From NCBI GenBank assembly GCA_963693365.1, contig CAVNZM010000016.1, positions 7,130,001-7,194,000 of the forward strand: a DNA stretch of 64,000 nucleotides. The letters are read 5' to 3'. The position numbers and the translations under genes were made by a program. This DNA is from Amoebidium appalachense. Taxonomy: Eukaryota; Ichthyosporea. Positions 52,768-62,760 of the stretch are shown in pieces (the first letter of the stretch is position 1; the number at the start of each line of letters is the position of its first letter). The notes beneath the pieces were generated by a model, which saw only the letters and a list, made by a program, of their open reading frames with translations, was not told where the DNA came from and ran no database searches.

Positions 52768-53423
52768 AGTAGATGAACACATCATGGAGAAACCCTCCGA
52801 CCGTGCCCATGCTCTGGAAATGATCAAAAGTCTTAGCGGACGCAGTCACTACGTGGTTACAGGTGTGTGTGGGTGTGGGTGGGTGGGTGGGTGGGTGGGT
52901 GTTTTTTTTGGGGGGGCGTGGTTGCTTGGGGAAGGGGGGGGGGGGGGGGGGGGGAGGGGGGGGGGGGGGGGGCGGGGGGGTTGGACGGGTAGGGGTGTGG
53001 CTGGGTGGGTGGGTGTGAGAAGTGTGTGGATTGGTGAGTGTGTGGGACTTGGAGTGGGGGGAGGGGGGGGGGGGGGGGGAGGGAGGATAGGGAGGGACGG
53101 GGAGCATGATAGTTCAGATCCCCACTTCTTAAGATTTACCTGCCTAGTGTGCAGCAAGAGCTGACTGGCACGATGTAGGTGTGATTCTTGTCCAATGGGG
53201 TCACCCCGATGGCCGCAGGGTGGTTGAATTCCACGAACAGACAAAGGTGCGTGCCAGGCGCCCATAAGATCCCCCCCCCTTCTCCTCCCCCCCCCCCCCC
53301 CCCCCTCCACCGTCGCCCCTCCCCCCCCTCTCGCCCTCCCCCCCCCCCTTTTCATGCCATACATGCAATCACCCAGTCTGCATGCCACATATACACACTC
53401 CCTCTTTTCCTCTTTCTCTCAGA

Positions 53424-53497
<74 letters not shown>

Positions 53498-53666
53498 CGT
53501 GCGTGCGTATGTCTGTGTGAGTCACATGCATGCACATTTGTTGTGGTTCTGTCAAAAGAACACTTTGCCTACGCAGATGTATGCCATGACGTGTGCATGT
53601 GTCTCCCTATCTGGTATGCCTCCCATGCTCTGAGTCCACAGGGTTTCAGAGCGGGCGCGCGCGCGT

Positions 53667-53703
<37 letters not shown>

Positions 53704-54035
53704 CGCGCGTGCGTGTGTGCGCGCGTGCGTGCGTGCGTATGTCTGTGTGAGTCACATGCATGCACATTTTTGTGGTTCTGTCAAAACAACACTTTGCCTA
53801 CGCAGATGTATGCCATGACGTGTGCATGTGTCTCCCTATCTGGTATGCCTCCCATGCTCTGAGTCCACAGGGTTTCAGCCAGAGACCCAGACCACATCAT
53901 AACAGGCCCCCTGCCATCCCACACCAACCACTTCATCTGTTTGCTTATGCAGCTAGAACTGAGCCTCCCCTCCCCTGCTTCCTTCCTCTCTTCTAAACAC
54001 ACACAAACATGCACATGCACACACACACGCGCGCG

Positions 54036-54092
<57 letters not shown>

Positions 54093-54130
54093 ATATGCAC
54101 ATGCACGCGCGCACACACACACACACACGT

Positions 54131-54173
<43 letters not shown>

Positions 54174-55031
54174 GTACAGGTGACATTTGCCGAGCTGAGT
54201 GAGGAAGAGATCACTGCCTATGTGGACTCGGGAGAGCCCATGTGAGTGCCCTCCCCCTCCTCCTCCCCCTCCCCTTCCCCCATGTGCCTGCCTGCCCGCC
54301 CACACGCACGCACACACACACACACATACACACACGGTCTCTCTCTCTCTCTTTCTCTCTCTCCCTCCCCCCCCCCCCCCCCCCCCCCCACACACTTTCT
54401 CTCTCCCCCCTCCCTCTCTCCACCTCCCCCTCCCCCCCCCCCCCCCCTCTCCCTCCCGGCCCACCCTCTCTCTCTCTCTCATATGTACGTACACACACGC
54501 ACACGCACACACGTGCACACACACACATGCACACGTGTATCCCTCCTCTGATATCTGCCCACCCAGCACTAACTGGGATCAATAAAAACTCTTGCGCCAT
54601 TCACCCCACTTGTGTCTGTGAGCTAGGTATGCCACATTTTTGGAGTGACCGCTTATGCGATAACTCATGGGCACTGTACGATTCATGTGAGTCTTGATTG
54701 GCCAAAAATCATGCATGTTGTGTGTCTCTGACCCACCCATTGCTGAGCACAGGCAGTGTACACGGATATAAGGACCTAAGCACGTGCACTCTGATTCAGG
54801 GACATTAGCAATATGGGCACTTCGTTTCACACACCCAGTACATAATCCCCCCCTCTCCCTCCCCCCCGTCTCTGTCTTTCGAACTTATTGACCGCCCACC
54901 CCCACCCATCCCTTTCCTTACGACATTAACACCCTCCCCCCCCCCCCAAAAAAAACTCTCCCTTGCCTTCGAAGCACATAAATCCCCCCCCCCCCCCCCC
55001 CCCCCCCTCTTCCCCGCACTGCTCCCCTCGC

Positions 55032-55062
<31 letters not shown>

Positions 55063-55231
55063 ACACACACACACCTGTTCTTACACCCCCCATCACAGGG
55101 ACAAGGCGGGGGGCTATGGTATACAGGGGCTGGGGGGTGCCCTCGTGCAGTCACTGGATGGCTGCTACTTTAACGTGGTGGGGTTTCCAGTGCACAGTTT
55201 CTGCAGACACGTGGCTGACATGTATGCCTAG
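49703..55231 (+). CDS. Maf-family nucleoside triphosphate pyrophosphatase (ASMTL N-domain-like)
   Basis: Seven exons: 49703-49792, 50626-50751, 51736-51783, 52766-52862, 53179-53246, 54180-54241 and 55099-55231 (TAG). All phases close, giving 207 aa, the normal length for a stand-alone Maf protein. Motifs in order: [14 protein letters not shown] (14-27), the substrate-binding SxSPRR signature; [31 protein letters not shown] with the general-base Asp85; [51 protein letters not shown]; and the terminal [10 protein letters not shown]. The order matches bacterial Maf and human ASMTL. The enzyme hydrolyses dTTP, UTP and modified nucleotides to monophosphates and is taken to clean the nucleotide pool. 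No methyltransferase domain follows. Introns 1, 3 and 5 end in CA repeats. A candidate AATAAA is at 55852. Confidence 0.95.
49802..49823 (+). repeat. Poly-C tract 9 nt inside the first Maf donor
   Basis: ATA/GTAAAAAGA is followed by a C run with one G, then CCCT repeats to about 49867. Confidence 0.9.
51601..51655 (+). repeat. 55-nt poly-G run in Maf intron 2
   Basis: One uninterrupted G run about 80 nt before the exon 3 acceptor (TTGTTTCTGTTCAG). Confidence 0.95.
52684..52764 (+). repeat. (CA)n abutting the Maf exon 4 acceptor
   Basis: About 40 CA units end in CAG, joined directly to the exon. The same intron opens GTACGTGTCC and then a GT repeat (51796-51862). Confidence 0.95.
53490..53879 (+). 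repeat. 230-bp direct duplication in Maf intron 5
   Basis: A block from GTGCGTGCGTATGTCTG to CCACAGGGTTTCAG occurs at 53490-53648 and again at 53720-53878. The copies are nearly identical (small differences at TTTGTTGTGG and AAAAGAACA). Confidence 0.9.
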
Positions 55232-55874
55232 TCCCATGCATCTACACGTGCACACACATCTATTCGTGCACACACACACACATGCACACATCATTCCTCT
55301 CTCTCCCTCCCCCTCCCCCCGAACACACACACGTACACACACGTACACGCATATGGGCGCGCACACACGCGCGCGCGCCCAGACATGCGCACACGTGCAT
55401 CAGTACATCCACGTACCTACACGTTTTACCTGGTTTAACCCATACATACTGTGCTAACACCCTTGCAAATAGGTCACTGATTGATCTCAGTTGTTTCCAG
55501 GTGCCCGAAAATCCGAACTCTTTACCCTGTATGAATGTGTCCTGACAGCTTTGTATTACAGCTAATATCGGTGTTTAATGGGATGAGGCAAGACAGTGGT
55601 TTCGTACCGTCATGTCAGTTTAGCACTTGCCAAGGGCTTGTGTGTTGATTTTTATCGTGTTCTCTGCAATTGTGTGTTGGGCTCCCCCCCGGAGACGGGG
55701 GGGGTTTATGTTTTTGATTTATTAGGCAACACCAGCCTGGCATATCTGGCAGTATATACTCAAGAGCAGTATGTGATAGTATGTTCAGTCATGATAAATG
55801 ACACGTCTAGTATGTATGAAGAGTGGGGTGAGAGAGCCGCAGTGCAAGGCAAATAAAGACTTCCGGAGAATCGG

Positions 55875-55931
<57 letters not shown>

Positions 55932-56100
55932 AGGTGTGTGCGCGCATGGTCACTGTATATGTATACGTGTGTGCATGTGTTTGTGTGTTAGTGTGTGTGT
56001 TTGTGTCCATGTTGTGTGTATTTGTGGCTGACACCATGATCTTACTGCCTAAATGTCCGTGGGTGGGTAATTGTGGTTTCGTCCGTGTGCCCGTGCTTGT

Positions 56101-56102
56101 GT

Positions 56103-56162
<60 letters not shown>

Positions 56163-56215
56163 ATAGGAGTTAGCAAACCAATGGTAGCTGGTGTGTATGG
56201 TTGGGGTGTTGATGT

Positions 56216-56263
<48 letters not shown>

Positions 56264-56318
56264 ATAGGAGTTAACAAACCAATGGTAGCTGGTGTGTATG
56301 GTTGGGGTGTTGATGTGT

Positions 56319-56349
<31 letters not shown>

Positions 56350-56363
56350 GGGGGGGGGGGAGG
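56101..56363 (+). repeat. ~101-bp tandem duplication: GT, poly-G and GACATAGGAGTT
   Basis: GACATAGGAGTTA..CAAACCAATGGTAGC followed by GGTGTTGATG, GT repeats and poly-G occurs at about 56160 and 56261, with a third GT/poly-G block. Only the poly-G and GT lengths differ, apart from one G/A change. Confidence 0.9.
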
Positions 56364-56882
56364 GGGCGAGGGGAGGAGGGGAGGGGGGAGGGGGGGGAAC
56401 ACATGCAGGGGGCCCGAAGGGGAAACAGATGGGGAAACAGATACAAGGTGGGTAGCACTAAGCTTTGAAGCATTATGGAGGAGGCCGGAAAACAGGGAGG
56501 GTGATATGAGGGAGGATGAAACGAGGGAGGATGAAATTAAAGCTTTAAGGGAGAATGGAAACAAACTTGGTATAGAAGCAAGGAACACGGTGTGAGGACA
56601 GGAAGCAGGGTGGCACATGTGTGCAGGTGGGTGTGTTTCAGTGTGTTTGGGTTGGGAGGCGGGAAGGAGGGATACGCAAGGTGAGAGAGGGAGGAGAAAT
56701 TGTGTAAGTGAGTGCGTGTTAGACAAGGCAGGGGGGAGGGGGAGGAGGGGGGGGAGCGGGGGGTTTCGAAAAGTTTAATATTGAGTTAGGAGAAATTGCG
56801 AAATAGGGAAGTGGAGGTGAGGATGATGAAGGGGTTTCGGGGAAGGGGGGGGAGGCCGGGGGGGGGGGGGGGGGGGGGGGGA

Positions 56883-57024
56883 TTTGAATGCGGAACACGG
56901 TACGAAGTACGCGTACACGATGAGAAGCATGGTGCAGGACACATGCAAAGGCAAACATTCAAGTAATGCAACATCAGCCATGCGCACAGTATGCGTCGTA
57001 AGCAGAGCCCATCCTCAGGGAGGG
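56883..57024 (-). repeat. Dispersed poly-C element, short copy (reverse)
   Basis: In element sense it runs from CCCTCCCTGAGG to CGCATTCAAA and into poly-C (plus-strand poly-G before 56881). It has one inserted A and several substitutions. Confidence 0.95.
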
Positions 57025-57157
57025 AACAAAAGGGGGAGGGGGGGGGGGGGGGGGGGGGGGGGAGGATATGGAGGAGACACCAGAGGACAACAACAAAACG
57101 TCACAAAAATGAGAAACCCGAAATCAAACAACGTAAAGTGTGCATGGAGGGAGGGGG

Positions 57158-57191
<34 letters not shown>

Positions 57192-57654
57192 CTGCAAGGG
57201 AAGCTTCATGGCACGGCAACAGTGAAGGTGTGGGATTTGTTGAAGGAGGGAAGGATACACTCACATGCACGGTGACCTTGTCTTTGCCCCCAGAGGGTGT
57301 ACTCGGTTGTTTGTCCCTATGCATGTTATTGTGTTGTTTGCTGGTTGTTGCAATTGGTTGGAGGGTAATGATAGTATGTCTGGTGTCTGACGTATCTGGG
57401 GGATGTGGGTGTGGTTTTAGGTTGGTGTTAGAGCTTGGTGTGTGGATGGGGGAATGGTATTACGTTGCTATAGACGGGTAGATGTGTGGGCGGGGTTTTG
57501 GGAGGGGGTTTATGGGGTAGGTCTGTGAGTGGGGAAGACAGGTCGATGTAAAGCATGGGTATGACGCAGGTAGGAGAGGAGTGTAGAATGGTGAGTGCAA
57601 AACGGTGTGGGGTGCTTAGTGAACGCCAGAGGCAATGGAGAGCCGGGGGGTGGG

Positions 57655-57898
57655 GGAAGGGAAAGAGAGGGGGGGGGGGGGGGGGGGGGGGGGAGAGAGA
57701 GAGAGAGAGACAAAGAGAGAGAGAGAGGAGGACGAGGGGCCAGGGGAGAGAGGGAGAGAGAGGGGTGTGGGAGGAAGGGGGAGGGGGAGGGGGGAGAGAA
57801 TGGGGAGAGAATGGTGAGGGAGGAAGGCGGGGAGAGAGAGGGAGGGAGAGAGGTGGGGAAAGGGGGGGGGGAGGGGGGAGGGGGAGGAGAGAGAGAAT

Positions 57899-57931
<33 letters not shown>

Positions 57932-58600
57932 GGGAGGGGTAGTCAGAGAGAGAGAGAGAGAGAGGAGGACGAGGGGCCAGGGGGGAGAGGGAGAGAGAGG
58001 GGAGTGGGGAGGGAGGGGGGAAGGGGGGGGGAGGTAGTAGAGTGAGAGAGAGAGAAGGGGGAGGGAAGGTAGGAGCCGGGAGAGAGAAGGCAAGAGAGAA
58101 GGGAGAGGGGAAGGGGGGAGGGGGGAGAGAATGGGGAGAGAATGGGGAGGGAGGGGGGTGGGGAGTGAGGGAGAGAGGGAGAGAGAAGGTGGGGGAAGGG
58201 AGGGGGAGGGAGAGAGAGATAGAGGTGGGGGTGGGAGGGGAGGGGCGAGAGAGGAGGACGAGGGGAGGGGGGGAGAGGGGGGGGAGGGAGGGGTAGAGTG
58301 AGAGAGAGAAGGGGGAGGAAGGGGGGAGCCGTGAGAGAGAGAGAGAGAGAGAGGAGAAGGGGGAGGGGGAAGGGGGGAGAAAACGGGGAGGGAGGGGGGC
58401 GGGGAGAGAGAGGTCGGAGGGGGAAAGAGAAGGTGGGGGAAGAGGGGGGAAGAGAGAGAGATATTGGGGAGGGAAGGAAGGGGGGGGGGGGGGGGGGGGG
58501 GGGAGAGGGAAAGAGAGACAAGGAGAGGAAGGGGGGGGGGGGGGGGGGGAGCGAGAGAGCGAGAGAGAAGGGGGGGAGGGGGGGAGGGGGACGGATGAGC
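57655..58600 (+). repeat. Purine-rich (G/A) low-complexity mosaic
   Basis: About 950 bp almost without pyrimidines on the + strand, built from GA runs, poly-G runs and a recurring GAGGAGGACGAGGGG module (about 57725, 57960, 58250). The long minus-strand frames of P, S and L reflect base composition. Confidence 0.9.
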
Positions 58601-59163
58601 AGCAGTAATATCGGGGGGGAAAACAGGTGCTTTCTAAATAACTCCTCCCCTCCCCCGCCCCCTCCCTCTCCCTCTCCCTCCGATCCCCCACCGTTCCTTC
58701 TGAGCTCTCAACCATCTCTCTCTCTCTCCCTCTCTCCCTCTCTCTCTCTCTGTTTACCCCCCCCCCCCCCCCCCCCCATTCCCTTGGTGTTGCTCTTTGC
58801 CTAAATTCCCCTGCACACACCATCACCTCCGCCTCAACCCATGGACCCCCCCCCCCCCCCCCCCCCCGGCCCTTCCCCCCTCATCACAGTCACATTCCTC
58901 CCACAGACACACACACAAAGAGAGAGAGACAGAGAAATAGACCTGTTTACTCGCCCTTTTTTACTCCCTCACCTTCCCCCCTCTCACCCACTCACCCTTC
59001 CCCTAAACACACACCCACATACACAGCCACCACCACCACCACACACACCCTACACGTATACACCGTCACCACCTCCACAGGGCGAGTGGACTAAATAGAC
59101 ACATTATCCTTCCCAGAATGGTCGGGGACAAGATACAAACAAACAGGAGGTGGGTGGGGGGGG

Positions 59164-60045
59164 TTTTGAATGCGGAACACAGTACGAAGTACGCATACAC
59201 GATGAGAAGCATGGTGCAGGACACATGCAAAGGCAAACATTCAAGTATGCAGCATCAGCCATGCGCACAGTATGCGTCATAAGCAGAGCCCATCCTCAGG
59301 GAGGGCCCAAGTCATCAATTGCGTCTGAGTTTCGACCCCTTAGCCCGCGTATATACGACGCTCCAACTCAGACAGCAGCATCAACTGAACTTGGGTGGGT
59401 CAACCCGTCTTGATCAAAGACGAGCAGGGTTGCTTATGCAAGCAAGGTGAGCAAAACGGTGAAGATGTATGTGCAAACTAATGCAGTGCAGCGACAAACG
59501 CGTATGTGCTTACAGATGCACGACACAGAGCAACCATGCCCGGTTGCATGGAAGTAAAGATGTCTCCACACAGTGGTCTGTCCTGAAAGGACACCTCTGA
59601 AAGAAGACAGGGGGGGTTTTGAATGCGGAACACAGTACGAAGTACGCATACACGATGAGAAGCATGGTGCAGGACACATGCAAAGGCAAACATTCAAGTA
59701 TGCAGCATCAGCCATGCGCACAGTATGCGTCATAAGCAGAGCCCATCCTCAGGGAGGGCCCAAGTCATCAATTGCGTCTGAGTTTCGACCCCTTAGCCCG
59801 CGTATATACGACGCTCCAACTCAGACAGCAGCATCAACTGAACTTGGGTGGGTCAACCCGTCTTGATCAAAGACGAGCAGGGTTGCTTATGCAAGCAAGG
59901 TGAGCAAAACGGTGAAGATGTATGTGCAAACTAATGCAGTGCAGCGACAAACGCGTATGTGCTTACAGATGCACGACACAGAGCAACCATGCCCGGTTGC
60001 ATGGAAGTAAAGATGTCTCCACACAGTGGTCTGGGGGGGGGGGGA
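59164..60045 (-). repeat. Dispersed poly-C element: two tandem units (reverse)
   Basis: Units at 59164-59610 and 59617-60033, joined by a G6 (C6 in element sense). The outer unit lacks about 35 bp at its 5' end and abuts a plus-strand poly-G. The two copies match each other closely but differ from the 1.5-kb array at fixed sites (for example CAGTACG, GACATC), so they represent a separate amplification. Confidence 0.95.
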
Positions 60046-60788
60046 GGGCAAACAAACAATTTGCACCACAGAGTAGCGCTTTTGGGTAGAATCACGTGCC
60101 GACCCTATTGTTGCTGCCGTCTCGACACACAGATCTTGATGTGCCTGCTTGCGGTGCTCTGTGTGTGGCAGGTGGTGAGGCATGGGGGGGGCTACATCTG
60201 CCATCTGGAGTGGTGTGTACGTGTGCACAGGAAGGAAAGAGGGAACATGGGGAAAAGTCTATCGTGTCGGCGATTCCATACTGCAGTGTGGCAGTCGTCG
60301 TTTGTGTTTGGGTGTGTATTGGGGGAGGGGGGGGGGGGGGAATAAGGCTTTAAGAGAGTGTGGGAGGGAAAGAGGGACGATCGGGTGAGTGTGTGTGAAG
60401 GACAGACCGATATGCATAGTTGGTGGTGGTGGTGGAGGTGGTGGTGGTGGTGGGGGGGGGGGGGGGGGGGGGGGGGGATTGCTCACCTTATCCCCTGGGT
60501 CTGGCAGGAAGAGTAGGAAGGCAGTCAGGCGCAATGTTGATTTGCTGGCTTGTGGCTAGCCGATACCAGGTGGGGGTGGTGAGTGACTGCATCACCTGTG
60601 CCGTGTGAGAGTACAATGGAGAGGGGGAGGGGACTTTCAAAAGGAATAATAGATGCTTACGTGTTGTGTGCTTGGGTGATGCTGGAGGGGGAATGGTAGG
60701 GAAGTAAGAAGCGTAACACACACGAGTCCGAGCAGTGTAACATTGAAAAGGCATCTTTAATTTATGCTGGAGGCGAGGGGCCACACGA

Positions 60789-60796
60789 TGACGTCA
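60789..60796. promoter_or_regulatory. Perfect CRE palindrome TGACGTCA
   Basis: Consensus at 60789-60796 in GATGACGTCATAAC, immediately upstream (minus strand) of the unresolved exon-like sequences at 60.1-60.8 kb. That position would suit a promoter. Confidence 0.45.
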
Positions 60797-61364
60797 TAAC
60801 TACCTCCTGCATGCCTGCCAGGGCCAGCCTGGACAGGGGGGGTTCAAAACGGGCATCTATCCCAAATCACAGATCGGGAGGGGGTCTTAGTAACATTCAT
60901 ACAATTGCCTAAGGTTTTTAATCACTACCATTTCAACACGGCACAGGGCTATATTGATTCAGCCAGCCAGAGAATTAGTTTTAAATTTGCATACGGGGCT
61001 AAACTTTCACGCATATATTAGACCCCCCAAGTCGACGGGGGTCAGCCCCAAGCATTCCGTGGCAAGACTAACAACTAGCCCCAACACAACACAGAACCGA
61101 CATATGAAGGGGGGGGGGGGGGGGGTAATTTGGGATTTTCATGTTTCGATTATGCAGGAAGAGTATATCAGGTATCATCGCACGAAAACGGGTAACAGAC
61201 GGACCTTTGAAAAGAGGTTAGGGGCCGGGCCGCCTGGTTTCCCCTTGCACAAGTGTCGCCCTGTGGGGCCGCTCCGGCACACAAACCGTCGTTCATACAG
61301 ACAGTCACGTATACACACAAACACTAACTATACAATACACAACCCACACAGGAAGTGTAGTTCC

Positions 61365-62342
61365 TTAGCACAGAGTAGCAATAGTAATGCCCATGCTCCG
61401 AGCCATGGTCTGCAGACGGCGCAGTCTATCAGCCATCCTTGCCTGCTCATCTCTCAGCTGCTGCCTCCTAGCCACAAGTTCGGCCTGGCCCATCTTGAGT
61501 TGCTTGATGTGTCCCGTGGCTCCTTTCAGAATCAAAACCTTTGGGCTCTTGTCATTAAGACGGAGGTCAGGCACGGCGGTACGCAGACCGTCAAAGGATG
61601 AGCGGAGGTCATCACGTCTCTTGCGCTCAAGCACGTTGTGGATGCTACGGCGAGCCTCATGTTCGACCGGCTGCTCATCACCACTGCCACTACTCTGGCT
61701 TGAGGTGGTAGGAGAAGGTGTGGAGGCAACACTAGTGCGACCAAGACCAAAGTCCATGCGGGGTTTCTTGGCAACAGGCGCCGTTTGTGCATACAGTGGG
61801 CTCAGGCCATTGGGACCAAGCACGTTGGCCGTGTAGTCAACATCAGCAAGAGTGAACAGACGCTTGGTGGGGAGGGGGAGTGCATCGGCAGGGTCGACAG
61901 TGACAACATCAATCTCCTCATCACTGTCCTGAGGGGTCTCGAGTGTCGAGGGAAGGAGGTCCAGGGGGTCCAGGGAGAACTTCTCCGACGTCACGCTGCG
62001 CGGGGAGGAGGGAGCAGTAGAGGTGGGGGTGCCAAGCTCGAGAGTGGACATACTGCCATTGCCAAAGAAAATCTGCTCGAACATGTACGAATTGACATCG
62101 TCGGGGAGGGGGGTGCTGGCCACCTCATCCTGCCAGTCAAGGAGAGGGAGGATGGGGGCTGGGGACCCGACGGAGGAGCAAGCGTCGGATGGTGGGGGAG
62201 TGGGCATGTCAAAGCGCACGGTACACTCATCCACACTAGAGGCAAGGTCCAGGGGGAAAAGGTCATCAACATCGAGAAGGATGGTCTCATCGGGGAGGTC
62301 CACATCGGGGAAGTCCGCAAGCGATGTCATGTCTAGCTCCAT
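61365..62342 (-). CDS. MYC: MYC-type bHLH-leucine-zipper transcription factor
   Basis: A single open frame of 325 aa from ATG at 62342. The N-terminus is acidic and hydrophobic (LLDVDDLFPLDL, 22-33), as in activation domains. MPTPPPSD (46-53) resembles MYC box I (the TPPLSP phosphodegron). DSDEEIDVVTVD (139-150) matches the acidic EEIDVVSVE block of animal MYCs. PVAKKPRMD (189-197) matches the MYC nuclear localisation signal PAAKRVKLD. The bHLH is at 231-283 (HNVLERKRRDDLRSSF, PKVLILKGATGHIKQL), and the zipper is at about 284-312 (QAELVARRQQLRDEQ). H235, E239 and R243 are the E-box-reading residues. It should bind CACGTG with MAX. A clear MYC box II (DCMW) is not seen. No intron is needed in the coding region, unlike vertebrate MYC. 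Confidence 0.95.
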   Translation of the reverse strand: MELDMTSLADFPDVDLPDETILLDVDDLFPLDLASSVDECTVRFDMPTPPPSDACSSVGSPAPILPLLDWQDEVASTPLPDDVNSYMFEQIFFGNGSMSTLELGTPTSTAPSSPRSVTSEKFSLDPLDLLPSTLETPQDSDEEIDVVTVDPADALPLPTKRLFTLADVDYTANVLGPNGLSPLYAQTAPVAKKPRMDFGLGRTSVASTPSPTTSSQSSGSGDEQPVEHEARRSIHNVLERKRRDDLRSSFDGLRTAVPDLRLNDKSPKVLILKGATGHIKQLKMGQAELVARRQQLRDEQARMADRLRRLQTMARSMGITIATLC

Positions 62343-62697
62343 GATGGCGTGTGTTGCTTCTAGAAACTACCTGTATATGCTATTCACCAGGCCGCCAGAT
62401 ACAGCCCAAAATAAAGTATGAGAGCCTGGGTTTGAGTGAAGGAAACATAGAAACTGTGCGTGGGAACAGTTGGGTGTACTATGCTACACCCTGTGTGGAA
62501 AAACGAGCAAAACCCCAAGACAGGCTGGCTCTGTGGATGCTAAAGGCACAGCTAGCTCACTGGCTGCGTGTGCACGCGTACACAAATACAAAAGGGGGCA
62601 GACTCCGTGTGCGTTTACAAAACAAAGCCCGGCCAAGTTCTTGGGGCGATATTTGGCCCGCAAGCGGTAAACTGGGCAATAATGTGAATAGAAACTG

Positions 62698-62760
62698 TTT
62701 ATATAGGTCACACCTGACCGGCAGATGATTGGGCCACGAGACGCCTCTTGTCATTGGCTT
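62698..62760 (-). promoter_or_regulatory. Candidate MYC core promoter: TATA box and two CCAAT boxes
   Basis: On the minus strand CCTATATAAA occupies 62698-62707, about 355 bp upstream of the ATG. CCAAT motifs lie at about 62728-62732 and 62752-62756, 25-60 bp further upstream, a normal spacing for CCAAT/TATA promoters. This implies a 5' leader of about 330 nt if it is not spliced. Confidence 0.5.

Larger units (their letters stand above)
55232..61364. other. Intergenic: GT/poly-G, G/A-rich block and dispersed elements; one unresolved candidate gene
   Basis: 55.2-55.9 kb is unique with no exon seen. 55.9-56.4 kb is GT plus poly-G with a duplicated unit. 57.6-58.6 kb is a purine-rich mosaic with a repeated GAGGAGGACGAGGGG module. 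Poly-element copies lie at 56.88 and 59.16 kb. At 60.1-60.8 kb on the minus strand are frames that look exon-like with good splice sites (for example FLLFLPDPGDK before GTGAGC), but competing frames and phases could not be reconciled. Confidence 0.5.

Noticed and set aside
57510-58826. 438-codon proline/serine/leucine-rich minus-strand frame
   Set aside because: It follows from the purine-rich plus strand, which contains almost no possible minus-strand stops; no motifs and no splice context.
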